Notes under the pieces: generated by a model
The model's input: the letters and a program-made list of their open reading frames with translations, nothing else
Told to the model about the DNA's origin: nothing
Database searches by the model: none
Made by a program: the position numbers and the translations under genes
Origin: Candidatus Microgenomates bacterium
GTDB lineage: Bacteria; Patescibacteriota; Microgenomatia; 2-02-FULL-39-11
Assembly (NCBI GenBank): GCA_022866885.1
Contig: JALHWS010000003.1
Location: 1-24,348, forward strand
Direction: 5' to 3'
DNA length: 24,348 nt
Part shown: positions 5,860-13,415 of the stretch, in pieces
How positions within the stretch are numbered: the first letter of the stretch is position 1
How the letters are laid out: each line of letters opens with the position of its first letter

Positions 5860-7404
5860 ATGATGTTTCTATATAATACCCTCGTTCATAAAAAAGAGGA
5901 ATTTAGACCATTGCATCCTCCAGTAGTTACTTATTACTCCTGCGGGCCGACGGTTTATGATTTTGCCCATATCGGCCATGCCCGTACTTATATCTTTGCC
6001 GATATTTTGCAACGGGTTTTAGAATTCAACGGTTTCAAAGTAAAAAGAGTGATGAACATTACCGACGTGGGGCATCTGACTTCAGACAGTGACATCGGTG
6101 AGGACAAAATGGAAAGGGCGGCTAAAGCTTCGAAGAAAACCATCTGGGAGATTGCTAAATATTACACCGATGATTTTTTCAAAATGACTGACAAGCTCAA
6201 TATCAAACGTCCGCAAATAATTTGTAAAGCCACAGACGCCGTGGCTTCGATGGTTCGATTTATCGAAGTCCTGGAGAAAAAAGGATTTACATATACCACT
6301 TCAGACGGGGTCTATTTTGACACCTCCAAATTTCCAAAGTACGGGCAACTGGCCGGTTGGACTTTTGCCCAGTTGCAAAAAAAACTAAAAAGCGGCGTCA
6401 GAGTGGAAATGATTACCGGCAAAAAACATCCGACTGATTTTGCTTTATGGAAATTGACGCCTGTAGGCATTAAAAGACAAATGGAATGGGATAGTCCTTG
6501 GGGTCGCGGTTTTCCCGGCTGGCATATCGAATGTAGCGTAATGGCGATGGATAATCTTGGGGAGACGGTAGATATCCATACGGGCGGAGCGGATCATATT
6601 CCCATCCACCACACCAATGAGATTGCTCAAAGCGAAGCGGCGACCGGTAAACAGTTTGTCCGGTACTGGCTCCATGCCGATCATCTTTTAGTCGAAAACC
6701 AAAAGATGAGTAAGTCCCTGGGAAATTTCTTCCGCTTAACAGATCTTGAGGAAAAAGATTATAAGCCATTATCATTGCGGTATCTGTTTTTGACTTCTTC
6801 TTATCGCCAGCAGATGAACTTTACCTGGAAAAGCCTTGAAGCCGCCCAAAACGCTTACCAGGGATTGATAAGGCAGATAATAGAAATTAAAAAAGAATCA
6901 ATTAAGCTGTCATCGCGAGTCCCGACGTTACGTCGGGGCGTGGCGATCCCGCAGGAATTACTGCAGCATAACGGGATTGTCCCGCCTCAGCGGGATCCCG
7001 CCCTGATGGCGGTGACTTCGTTTCCCGATTTCCATCGGGATCGCAATGACAAAGATATATCTGGAGTTGACCAATTGAGGTTGGAGTTTTCTCAAGCAGT
7101 AAATGACGATTTGAATACCGCAGAAGGACTGTCGGTACTTTGGAAAGTCTTAAAAAGCAGTCTGCCTTCAGGCGATAAATATGATTTAATCATCCTGTTT
7201 GACGAAGTACTCGGTTTGGGTTTGGACAAAATCCAGACGGAAGAGAAAGCGATACCGGAAGAAATTAAGGTGTTAGTCAAAGAAAGGGAAGAAATGAGGA
7301 AAGTAAAAAAGTTTAAAGAAGCAGACGATCTGCGCAGGCAAATTCTTGATAAAGGCTACTCAGTCGAAGACACTCCTTCCGGCTTAAAAATTTTTCCCCT
7401 ATGA
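5860..7404 (+). CDS. cysS: Cysteinyl-tRNA synthetase with an internal repeat insertion
   Basis: Charges tRNA-Cys with cysteine. The class I signatures are HIGH (residues 37-40) and KMSKS (282-286). Zinc-site residues are visible in SCGPTVYD (Cys28), WHIECSVMA and HHTNEIAQSE. Length is 514 residues, against about 460 usually. The excess is about 48 residues (~351-397, rich in Arg and Pro), which are encoded exactly by a palindromic element (6908-7051). The insert falls in a loop of the C-terminal helical DALR-type domain, away from the active site, and the protein resumes normally at SGVDQLRLEFSQAVNDDLNT, so it is probably functional. The start could be either of two adjacent ATGs. It overlaps the next gene by 4 bases (ATGA). 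Confidence 0.95.
   Translation: MMFLYNTLVHKKEEFRPLHPPVVTYYSCGPTVYDFAHIGHARTYIFADILQRVLEFNGFKVKRVMNITDVGHLTSDSDIGEDKMERAAKASKKTIWEIAKYYTDDFFKMTDKLNIKRPQIICKATDAVASMVRFIEVLEKKGFTYTTSDGVYFDTSKFPKYGQLAGWTFAQLQKKLKSGVRVEMITGKKHPTDFALWKLTPVGIKRQMEWDSPWGRGFPGWHIECSVMAMDNLGETVDIHTGGADHIPIHHTNEIAQSEAATGKQFVRYWLHADHLLVENQKMSKSLGNFFRLTDLEEKDYKPLSLRYLFLTSSYRQQMNFTWKSLEAAQNAYQGLIRQIIEIKKESIKLSSRVPTLRRGVAIPQELLQHNGIVPPQRDPALMAVTSFPDFHRDRNDKDISGVDQLRLEFSQAVNDDLNTAEGLSVLWKVLKSSLPSGDKYDLIILFDEVLGLGLDKIQTEEKAIPEEIKVLVKEREEMRKVKKFKEADDLRRQILDKGYSVEDTPSGLKIFPL
6908..7051 (+). repeat. Palindromic element inserted in frame in cysS (copy 2)
   Basis: 144 bases, 48 codons exactly, with imperfect ends TGTCATCGCGAG / ATCGCAATGACA. 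Inner hairpins include CCCGACG-TTA-CGTCGGG, TCCCGC-CTCA-GCGGGA and CCCGAT-TTCC-ATCGGG. Its first half matches the reverse complement of the copy at 9049-9127. It contains no stop codon in the cysS frame. Confidence 0.85.
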
Positions 7405-8009
7405 AAAAAATGAAAATCGGCATCGATATCGATAATGTTCTGGCAGACTCCTATAACGCTTTTTTGGAGAGGTTTAACCGAGAGTTCGGGACGGAAATTA
7501 TCTATGAGGAAGTGGACGATTTCTTTTATCTGGAAAAATATAATACTGTGGATTATCACAGGAGAGTAACTTACGTTGATTCTTTGGCGACTGATCACCG
7601 GTTCCTTTCTTCAATTTCACCCTATCAGGAAGCAATTGCCGCGATCGGGAAATGGCAAGAAATTGGTTGGATGATCCATTATATTACCGCCCGGCCAGCC
7701 GTTACCAAGAAGACAACCCAAAACTGGCTTAAGAAACACGGTTTTTGGGGAAAATTAACCACCCTTGATTTGTTTCCGGAAGGAAAAACTTACGCGCGGG
7801 ACGTTGAATACAAAAAGGATCTGGCGGATAAATTGGGTCTGGATGTTTTTATCGAAGACGCTTCGGCTGTGGCTAAAAACATGAAAATCCCGGTTTTTCT
7901 TCTCGACCGGCCGTGGAATAAGGGGGAATTACCGGAGAACGTGACAAGAGTCAAAACATGGCCGGAAATAGAAAAAGGCGTGGATCATTTGGCTAAAAGT
8001 TCTTTGTAG
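7401..8009 (+). CDS. HAD-type 5'-nucleotidase (5'(3')-deoxyribonucleotidase-like)
   Basis: A 202-residue soluble HAD-superfamily phosphatase. Motif I is KIGIDIDNVLADSY (5-18), with the nucleophile Asp and second Asp in DIDNV. Motif II is YITARP (~94-99), a Lys lies in the DVEYKKDLADKLG region, and motif IV-like FIEDASA (~151-157) is followed by FLLDRPWN. This combination is typical of the NT5C group, which dephosphorylates nucleoside monophosphates; the actual substrate is unknown. It starts inside the cysS stop (ATGA), so the two are one transcript. Its last 25 bases overlap the end of the convergent hydrolase gene. Confidence 0.8.
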   Translation: MKKMKIGIDIDNVLADSYNAFLERFNREFGTEIIYEEVDDFFYLEKYNTVDYHRRVTYVDSLATDHRFLSSISPYQEAIAAIGKWQEIGWMIHYITARPAVTKKTTQNWLKKHGFWGKLTTLDLFPEGKTYARDVEYKKDLADKLGLDVFIEDASAVAKNMKIPVFLLDRPWNKGELPENVTRVKTWPEIEKGVDHLAKSSL

Positions 8010-9016
8010 AAAGCGATATTCCTTTCGACGACTTTGCTCCAGCTTCCCTGATTAAAATCATGGTTATCGCCGGGATAAGTAAAGTAAGAGATGTCCGTTT
8101 TTTGATTTTTTAAACTCTGGTACAGCTGATTAGACCATTTGACCGGTACCGCTTCATCATCAACCGCCTGATGGAGTTGGATTGGGGCAGTGATATTTTT
8201 GTAATAATTGACGGGATTATAAAGCTCGATGTCATAATCTTTTTCGAAGTTTGAAAGCATATCACGGATAAACTTGCCGTTATCGGCCAGCTCGTCGGTA
8301 TAATAAAGGATCGAATAGGGGAATGGTTTGGAAACCGGGTTCCACAAAACAGCTGGATAGTCTTTGCCCGTAATCGCGAGAACTGATAAAGTGATGTGGC
8401 CGCCGTTACTGTGTCCCCAAAGGCCGATTTTATCAGTTTCCGCTTCGATATTATCAATCTTATTATTTTTGAGTGATTGATTAAGATTAGTAATTGAAGA
8501 TAAGAGATTAAGAGCAGCCGTATAATTTTCCAACCGGCTTTCCATGGCATCGGCCGAAGGTGAAGCGGATTGTCCGTAGCCCAGGAAATCAGGTGCCAGG
8601 GTAATGAAGCCGTTTTGGGCGAAAACTTCGCCGCTTCGGATGGTTCCCATGCCGGTGGTATATTTTTCCTGGTCGATATAGCCTCGCAACTGCAGGATAA
8701 CCGGGAAGCGGCCTTCTTTTTTCGGCAAGATCAAAAGACCCGAGACTTTTTTCCCATCACTGTCATAATAAAAAAGATAGGAAGTGAAATCCGCCGCGTC
8801 ATTGATCACTTTATCGATGGTGATGTCGCCGGGAGTGAAGATCCGTTTTTGCAGATTTTCAAAAGAATATTTTTCCAAAGGTTTGACGGTTGGCGTCGGT
8901 TTAATGTTGCCGACCGGGCTTAGTAATCCGGAACGGGAAAACATAAAAACAGACAAACCGATGACGATGCCGATTATTATTGAAATAACTAAAGCAATGA
9001 TTCCATTCCTGGTCAT
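7985..9016 (-). CDS. Membrane-anchored alpha/beta hydrolase
   Basis: 343 residues. Residues 5-27 form one membrane anchor (IIALVISIIIGIVIGLSVF), so the enzyme faces outward. A Pro/Thr linker leads into an alpha/beta-hydrolase domain with the nucleophile elbow GHSNGG (Ser203), a probable acid in HQAVDDEAVPV and the catalytic His in GDNHDF near the C terminus. The RGYIDQEKYTTGMG and PDFLGYGQSASPS segments resemble dipeptidyl-peptidase or acetyl-esterase-like hydrolases. Whether it is an esterase or a peptidase cannot be told from sequence. It runs against the nucleotidase gene and shares 25 bases with it. There is no Shine-Dalgarno; the palindromic element at 9049-9127 lies upstream. Confidence 0.85.
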   Translation of the reverse strand: MTRNGIIALVISIIIGIVIGLSVFMFSRSGLLSPVGNIKPTPTVKPLEKYSFENLQKRIFTPGDITIDKVINDAADFTSYLFYYDSDGKKVSGLLILPKKEGRFPVILQLRGYIDQEKYTTGMGTIRSGEVFAQNGFITLAPDFLGYGQSASPSADAMESRLENYTAALNLLSSITNLNQSLKNNKIDNIEAETDKIGLWGHSNGGHITLSVLAITGKDYPAVLWNPVSKPFPYSILYYTDELADNGKFIRDMLSNFEKDYDIELYNPVNYYKNITAPIQLHQAVDDEAVPVKWSNQLYQSLKNQKTDISYFTYPGDNHDFNQGSWSKVVERNIAFYKELLAK

Positions 9017-9048
9017 ATTCTATAATTATACATTTATACATTAAAAAA

Positions 9049-9127
9049 TGTCATTACGAGGAACGCAGTGACGAAGCAATCCCGTCGGGATCGCCACATC
9101 CCGATTTAATCGGGACTCGCGATGACA
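9049..9127 (+). repeat. TGTCATTGCGAG-type palindromic element, copy 3
   Basis: 79 bases with ends TGTCATTACGAG / CTCGCGATGACA, and inner hairpins CCCG-TCGGG and CCCGATTTAATCGGG. Its reverse complement resembles the first half of the cysS insertion. It lies in the divergent gap between the hydrolase gene and the VKOR gene. Confidence 0.8.
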
Positions 9128-9165
9128 TGTCACCGAGAAACTCTGAATAATTACAAATTCCATCC

Positions 9166-9194
9166 TTGATTGTTATTCCTAAAAATTATATCAT
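9166..9194 (+). promoter_or_regulatory. Promoter of the VKOR-DsbA operon
   Basis: TTGATT (9166-9171), 17 bases, TATCAT (9189-9194). The ATG at 9203 lies 8 bases on, predicting a leaderless mRNA. The upstream TTG-initiated reading would overlap the promoter and is not used. Confidence 0.55.
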
Positions 9195-9202
9195 CAGAAA
9201 AC

Positions 9203-9628
9203 ATGAGCAAGAAGCTAAACCGGATTATCTTTATCCAGTCGATCATTGGTCTTCTTATCGCCATTTATGTCTTCCAGAGCTTTGTCCGGCAATCACCGAT
9301 TGTCTGCGTCAACGGCGGTTGCGAATTGGTGCGGAAAAGCCCTTACAGCTATTTTTTTGGTTTTTTTCCGGTACCGGGAGTCGGACTCTTCGGTTACGCT
9401 TTCATGATGGTCCTTTCATTTTTGCGGACAACTTCCAATAACCGGAAATTGCTTTACGGCATCTTGGGGATGGCCGCCTTTGGCGTTTTGTTCGTCACCT
9501 GGTTTACCTACACAGAAATATTTCTGATCAAAGGCATCTGTACCTGGTGCGCACTTTCTGCAGTCAATATGTATCTTATTTTGATTTTGGCTTTAAAAAG
9601 TTATTTTTTGGAAAAGAATAAAAAATGA
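9203..9628 (+). CDS. Vitamin K epoxide reductase (VKOR)-like membrane protein
   Basis: A 141-residue polytopic membrane protein with four to five predicted membrane helices. It carries the quinone-side motif CTWC (Cys113-Cys116) and an outer cysteine pair (Cys35 and Cys40 in CVNGGC), the set used by bacterial VKOR homologues to reoxidise DsbA and pass electrons to quinone. Such proteins replace DsbB. The next gene encodes a DsbA-like partner and overlaps by 4 bases (ATGA), so the two form an oxidative-folding operon. Together they would form disulfides in exported proteins. The start at 9203 is set by the promoter position. Confidence 0.9.
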   Translation: MSKKLNRIIFIQSIIGLLIAIYVFQSFVRQSPIVCVNGGCELVRKSPYSYFFGFFPVPGVGLFGYAFMMVLSFLRTTSNNRKLLYGILGMAAFGVLFVTWFTYTEIFLIKGICTWCALSAVNMYLILILALKSYFLEKNKK

Positions 9629-10245
9629 AAATTACAGGTGAAACCAAATTATTTGCCGGGATAATTATCGCCACTCTGCTGATTATCGGGATTGGGGTGG
9701 TAATTTATTCCCGCCCGGCTCCTACCTATACACGTGAAGAGCTGATACCAGTCGGGACTGTTACCAAAGGCAATAAGGATGCCTCCACATACCTGGTGGA
9801 ATTTTCCGATTTCCAGTGTCCTTCCTGCAAACTTTTTAAAGACGCGGTTTCCGAATTAACAGATAAATATAAAGACAAGCTGTTCTATGCCTTCCGTCAC
9901 TATCCGCTCCAGCAGCACCAGGAAGCCCAAAAAGCAGCCGCTGCCGTCGAAGCGGCCGGGGCACAGGGGAAATTTTGGGAAATGCATAACTGGCTTTTCG
10001 ACAATCAGGATAAGCTGACCGATAAGGCGATTGAGGAGGAAGCTGGGAAAATTGGCCTTGACAAAAAAATTTTCCTTGAAGATCTCTCAAGCGGTAAATA
10101 TAATGACAAAATTAACAAAGACATCACTGACGGGCAAAAGCTGGGGATTTCCGCCACCCCGACATTTTTCTTAAATGGCCAAAAACTGGAACTTTTTTCG
10201 GTTGACGAGCTGAAAAAAGCGGTCGAAAAAGCAATTGGGAAATAA
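9625..10245 (+). CDS. DsbA-like membrane-anchored thiol oxidoreductase
   Basis: 206 residues. Residues 9-28 are a single membrane anchor, followed by a thioredoxin-fold domain outside the membrane. The active site is CPSC (Cys65-Cys68) in FSDFQCPSCKLF, an inserted helical region includes FRHYPLQQHQEAQKAAAAVEAA, and the cis-Pro loop is SATPTFF. This is the DsbA/BdbD architecture (thioredoxin_4 type). It is coupled to the VKOR gene by an ATGA overlap, which reoxidises it. It would introduce disulfides into secreted proteins such as the Cys121/Cys135 protein at the left edge (inference). Confidence 0.92.
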   Translation: MKITGETKLFAGIIIATLLIIGIGVVIYSRPAPTYTREELIPVGTVTKGNKDASTYLVEFSDFQCPSCKLFKDAVSELTDKYKDKLFYAFRHYPLQQHQEAQKAAAAVEAAGAQGKFWEMHNWLFDNQDKLTDKAIEEEAGKIGLDKKIFLEDLSSGKYNDKINKDITDGQKLGISATPTFFLNGQKLELFSVDELKKAVEKAIGK

Positions 10246-10267
10246 TATTTTAAAAATAATTTTTTTG

Positions 10268-10276
10268 TGGTATAAT
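10268..10276 (+). promoter_or_regulatory. Extended -10 promoter of rpsF
   Basis: TGG followed by TATAAT (10271-10276). A clear -35 is lacking, which is usual for extended -10 promoters. The rpsF ATG at 10284 follows after 7 bases, so the mRNA should begin at or next to the start codon. Confidence 0.65.
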
Positions 10277-10283
10277 TGCAGGA

Positions 10284-10571
10284 ATGAAATACGAACTGAT
10301 GGTTATTCTTCCCTCCTCGGTAAGCGGTGAAGAAGAAAAAAAGATATTTGCCCAGATAAAAAAAGCCGCCCTGGATTTAGTTAAGATTAGCGAGCCCAAA
10401 TTGTTCGGCAAAAAAACCCTGGTTTACCCGATAAAAAAAATAAAAGAAGGCAATTATTACCTTTTTGACGTCGAAGGGCAAATCAAACCTTTTTCCCAAA
10501 AAATACAGTCGATAGAGACGATTTTACGCTACCTGATTGTTAAGAAAATTGTTAGGGCCCAAAAGGAGTAA
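10284..10571 (+). CDS. rpsF: 30S ribosomal protein S6
   Basis: A 95-residue protein with the S6 ferredoxin-like fold: MKYELMVILPSSVSGEEEKK at the start, a KLFGKKTLVYPIKKIKEGNY centre and a final SIETILRYLIVKK helix-strand. S6 pairs with S18 on the 30S platform, and the S18 gene lies two genes on. It heads the operon rpsF-ssb-rpsR-unknown. The predicted mRNA is leaderless. Confidence 0.95.
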   Translation: MKYELMVILPSSVSGEEEKKIFAQIKKAALDLVKISEPKLFGKKTLVYPIKKIKEGNYYLFDVEGQIKPFSQKIQSIETILRYLIVKKIVRAQKE

Positions 10572-10575
10572 CTTT

Positions 10576-11118
10576 ATGTCCGCCAGATCTTTAAACAAAG
10601 TCATCTTAATAGGCAACCTGACCCGCGATCCGGAACTGCGGTACACGCCTTCGGGAACGGCTGTTTTTACTTTCGGGCTGGCGACGAACCGGTCATGGAC
10701 AACCCAAACCGGCGAAGCCAAGGAAGATACCGAATTTCACCGCATCGTGGCCTGGAATAAATTGGGCGAGCTTTGTTCACAGCTTTTAACAAAGGGCCGG
10801 AAAGTTTACGTTGAGGGGAGGTTGGCTACCCACAGCTGGACCGGACAGGATGGAACACAGCGGACAACTACCGAAATCGTTATTGAGGATATGATTATCC
10901 TTGATTCCAAAAGACCGGTTGTTTCGGGAGATGAACACCCGTCAGCGGTTGCAACAGCGTCTCTGCCAGCGGTTGAAAACGTACCGGCGGTAAATACAGC
11001 TTCCACAGTTGTACCGGCAGCCATAAAACCCAAAAAGTCCGACAAGAAAAGCGATAAAGAAGAAAAAAAGGAAACTCCGGTTGATGAAAATATCACACCG
11101 GATGATATTCCGTTTTAA
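10576..11118 (+). CDS. ssb: Single-stranded DNA-binding protein
   Basis: 180 residues. An N-terminal OB-fold (LNKVILIGNLTRDPELRYT ... FHRIVAWNKLGELCSQLLTKGRKVYVEGRL) binds single-stranded DNA as a tetramer. An Ala/Pro/Val-rich linker and a Lys/Glu-rich stretch follow, and the acidic tip DDIPF recruits repair and replication partners. The ATG at 10576 is set by a good Shine-Dalgarno (AAGGAG, 10563-10568), one of only two strong ones in the window. An upstream in-frame start at 10537 would lie inside rpsF. It sits in the conserved rpsF-ssb-rpsR order. Confidence 0.96.
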   Translation: MSARSLNKVILIGNLTRDPELRYTPSGTAVFTFGLATNRSWTTQTGEAKEDTEFHRIVAWNKLGELCSQLLTKGRKVYVEGRLATHSWTGQDGTQRTTTEIVIEDMIILDSKRPVVSGDEHPSAVATASLPAVENVPAVNTASTVVPAAIKPKKSDKKSDKEEKKETPVDENITPDDIPF

Positions 11119-11120
11119 TT

Positions 11121-11369
11121 ATGGCATACAAACAGAGGAGACAAAGAAGAAAGATCATCAGGCGGCCGAAAGACTGTTTCTTTTGCAAGCAGAGATTAGT
11201 TCCCGATTACAAAGAAATTGATACCCTGAACCATTTTGTCAGTGACCGGGGAAAAATTATCGGCCGGATGCAAAGCGGAATCTGCCAAAAACACCAGAAA
11301 ATTCTGGTTAAATCAATCAAAAGAGCCAGGCATCTGTCTTTGCTTCCTTTTATCGTCAGGCCTTCGTAA
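11121..11369 (+). CDS. rpsR: 30S ribosomal protein S18
   Basis: An 82-residue basic protein with the S18 pattern: a basic N terminus (QRRQRRKIIRRPKDCFFC), DYKEIDTLNHFVSDRGKIIGR and a C-terminal AIKRARHLSLLPF-like block (KSIKRARHLSLLPF). The CFFC pair could bind zinc. It begins 2 bases after ssb and is followed directly by the next ATG without a gap. rplI (L9), which usually comes next in bacteria, is absent here; its loss in several CPR lineages has been reported. Confidence 0.95.
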   Translation: MAYKQRRQRRKIIRRPKDCFFCKQRLVPDYKEIDTLNHFVSDRGKIIGRMQSGICQKHQKILVKSIKRARHLSLLPFIVRPS

Positions 11370-12095
11370 ATGAAAACAACCATCAAACTGCCAGTTCCGA
11401 CCGGTGCCCGGATTTTAGTCAACTGCGGGGACAAGATAAGCGACAAGACTGTTCTTATCGAATCATTTCTCGAGCAGGAAGAAAAAATTATCCCACTGGC
11501 CGAGATTCTCCAAATCCCGCCCGGCAATATCCCAAAATTTCTCAAAAAAGCAATAGGGGCGCAAGTGAAAAAAGGTGATCTTCTGGCGGAGAAAAAAAAT
11601 TTTCTTGTATCATTCCGGCTGGAAAGTCCTGACGACGGTAAAATCAAAGAAATTGACCTTAAAAACGGGACGATGATCCTTCTGACAGGAAACACTTCCG
11701 TATCCCGGAAAAAAATCACCTCTCCGTTGGGTGGAAAAATCACTGCTGTCGGAAAAAATTACCTTGATCTGGAAATTGAAGGCCAGTCATATCCCGGTCT
11801 AAAAGGCGGAGGAAATGAAGCAGTCGGAGAACTGTACTTTGAAAAAGATTTAAAGTTCCACGATATTGACTGCCAAATTGAGGATAAAATCATTTTTTGC
11901 CAATCAATGTCTGAAGAAATGATGGTTAAACTCGAGGTTTTGGAAGCGGCCGGATGTATTATCCAAAAAGCTAATGTGAATTTTACTCTGCCTTGGATAC
12001 AGGTTGATGAGAACGTGACTGAAAAACTTTCCCGGGAAAAGGGAAAAACAGTCTGGTTGCGTCCGGAAGAGAAAGAGATTATTATTTTAGAATAA
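11370..12095 (+). CDS. Unknown protein with barrel-sandwich-like repeats, downstream of rpsR
   Basis: 241 residues, no signal peptide or membrane segment. I do not recognise a named family. The sequence is rich in short Gly/Asp-turn strands such as GARILVNCGDKISDKTVL (13-30), GAQVKKGDLLAEKKNFL (62-78), SPDDGKIKEIDLKNGTMIL (87-105) and SPLGGKITAVGKNYLDLEI (118-136). These look like barrel-sandwich (biotinyl/lipoyl-like) strand pairs, as also found inserted in RNA polymerase and RnfC. There is no lipoyl/biotinyl Lys motif such as MKM. The C-terminal half has a helix-turn segment (EEMMVKLEVLEAAGCIIQ). It is cotranscribed with rpsF-ssb-rpsR, with no gap after the rpsR stop, so a role tied to the ribosome, DNA or RNA polymerase is possible but unproven. 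Confidence 0.65.
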   Translation: MKTTIKLPVPTGARILVNCGDKISDKTVLIESFLEQEEKIIPLAEILQIPPGNIPKFLKKAIGAQVKKGDLLAEKKNFLVSFRLESPDDGKIKEIDLKNGTMILLTGNTSVSRKKITSPLGGKITAVGKNYLDLEIEGQSYPGLKGGGNEAVGELYFEKDLKFHDIDCQIEDKIIFCQSMSEEMMVKLEVLEAAGCIIQKANVNFTLPWIQVDENVTEKLSREKGKTVWLRPEEKEIIILE

Positions 12096-12105
12096 AAATT
12101 CAAAG

Positions 12106-12181
12106 TGTCATTGCGAGTCCCCCCTTATAAGCGGGACGCGGCAATCTCGGACGGGATTGCTTCGCTTCGCTCGCAATGACA
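12106..12181 (+). repeat. TGTCATTGCGAG-type palindromic element, copy 4
   Basis: Perfect 12-bp inverted ends (TGTCATTGCGAG / CTCGCAATGACA) and the shared core GCGGCAATCTCGGACGGGAT. It is 76 bases long and ends 6 bases before the ctpA start codon. It closely matches copy 1 (5192-5261) apart from the inner hairpin. Confidence 0.85.
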
Positions 12182-12187
12182 GGTTAT

Positions 12188-13408
12188 ATGAAGCTCAAAA
12201 GCGTACGTAATTTAATACTAATCCTAATTTTAGTCGTTGTAACCTTCGGTCTAGGCTACCAGACCGGTAGCCGGGGACTGAATAAGGAATTTTCGGGTGT
12301 CTCGACTCTGGTTTCCGGTAAAACCACCGACAATCCTTCCATCGATTTTTCCATTTTTTGGGATGTTTGGGACAGACTGCAAAAATCATATTTCGATAAG
12401 AAAGCTCTGAATGTCCAAAAAATGGTTTATGGGGCGGTTTCCGGAATGGTTTCATCACTTGGTGATCCGTATACCATATTTTTGCCGCCTGAACAAAACA
12501 AAGAAGCCAAAGATGATTTGGGTGGGAAATTTGAGGGGATCGGAGCGCAGCTGGGGATAAAGGATAAGAAAATCGTTGTCATTGCTCCTCTGAAAGGCTC
12601 ACCGGCCGAAAAAGCGGGTATTTTACCCGGGGATTGGATTGTCAAAGTCGACGATAAAGAAACCAGTGGCTGGACTTTGCCTGAAGCAGTCTCCAAAATC
12701 AGAGGAACAAAAGGAACTAAAGTCAAATTGACCATGATGCAAAAAACAGACACCAACACCAAAGACATTACCGTCGTTCGGGACGCGATCAAAGTAGCTT
12801 CGGTTGATTTGGAAACAAAAGAAGTAAACGGTAAAACCGTCTATAACCTGAAGTTAAGTAGGTTCGGAGATGAGACCGCCAGCGAATGGGAAAAAGCAGT
12901 TGATGAAATTGTCGCCGGTTGGGAGAAAGATAAAAGCCGTATTTCCGGCCTTGTTTTGGACCTCCGCAATAATCCGGGCGGTTACCTTTCAGGTTCGGTT
13001 TTCATCGCATCGGAATTTTTGCCCGATGGGACAGTCGTCATCCAGGAAAACTCAAACGGATTTAAGCAGAATTTCAGCGTCAACCGTAAGGGTAGACTGT
13101 TGACAATTCCTATGATAATTTTGATAAATAAAGGGTCAGCCTCAGCTTCAGAAATTGTCGCCGGAGCGCTTTCGGTTCGCGGGAGAGCGAAACTCGTAGG
13201 GGAAACAACATTCGGAAAAGGCAGTATCCAGGAGGCTCAGGAATTGGATGACGGTGCCGGGATCCACATCACGACCGCCAAATGGCTATTACCAAACGGC
13301 AAATGGGTGAACGGCAACGGGGTTGACCCGGATGTTAAAATATTAAATGACGAGACGAAACCGGAAGAGGATAAACAGCTTGAGAAAGCGATAGAATTAT
13401 TAAAATAA
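12188..13408 (+). CDS. S41-family C-terminal processing protease (CtpA-like)
   Basis: 406 residues. An N-terminal membrane anchor (residues 8-24) is followed by a PDZ domain (GGKFEGIGAQLGI ... GSPAEKAGILPGDWIVKVDD, ~112-190) and the S41 serine-protease core. The catalytic Ser/Lys pair is Ser319 in NKGSASASE and Lys344 in TTFGKGS, with the substrate-groove motif LVLDLRNNPGGYL. The enzyme trims or degrades exported proteins from their C terminus at the cell surface. I prefer the ATG at 12188; an in-frame ATG at 12176 lies in the palindromic element. An HtrA protease gene follows 7 bases after, so both probably form one quality-control operon. Confidence 0.93.
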   Translation: MKLKSVRNLILILILVVVTFGLGYQTGSRGLNKEFSGVSTLVSGKTTDNPSIDFSIFWDVWDRLQKSYFDKKALNVQKMVYGAVSGMVSSLGDPYTIFLPPEQNKEAKDDLGGKFEGIGAQLGIKDKKIVVIAPLKGSPAEKAGILPGDWIVKVDDKETSGWTLPEAVSKIRGTKGTKVKLTMMQKTDTNTKDITVVRDAIKVASVDLETKEVNGKTVYNLKLSRFGDETASEWEKAVDEIVAGWEKDKSRISGLVLDLRNNPGGYLSGSVFIASEFLPDGTVVIQENSNGFKQNFSVNRKGRLLTIPMIILINKGSASASEIVAGALSVRGRAKLVGETTFGKGSIQEAQELDDGAGIHITTAKWLLPNGKWVNGNGVDPDVKILNDETKPEEDKQLEKAIELLK

Positions 13409-13415
13409 TTTAGAT

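Noticed and set aside
12176..12187. ATG at 12176 as the ctpA start
   Set aside because: It uses the element's terminal ATGACA; the ATG at 12188 gives a normal anchor. It is not excluded, since both are in frame.
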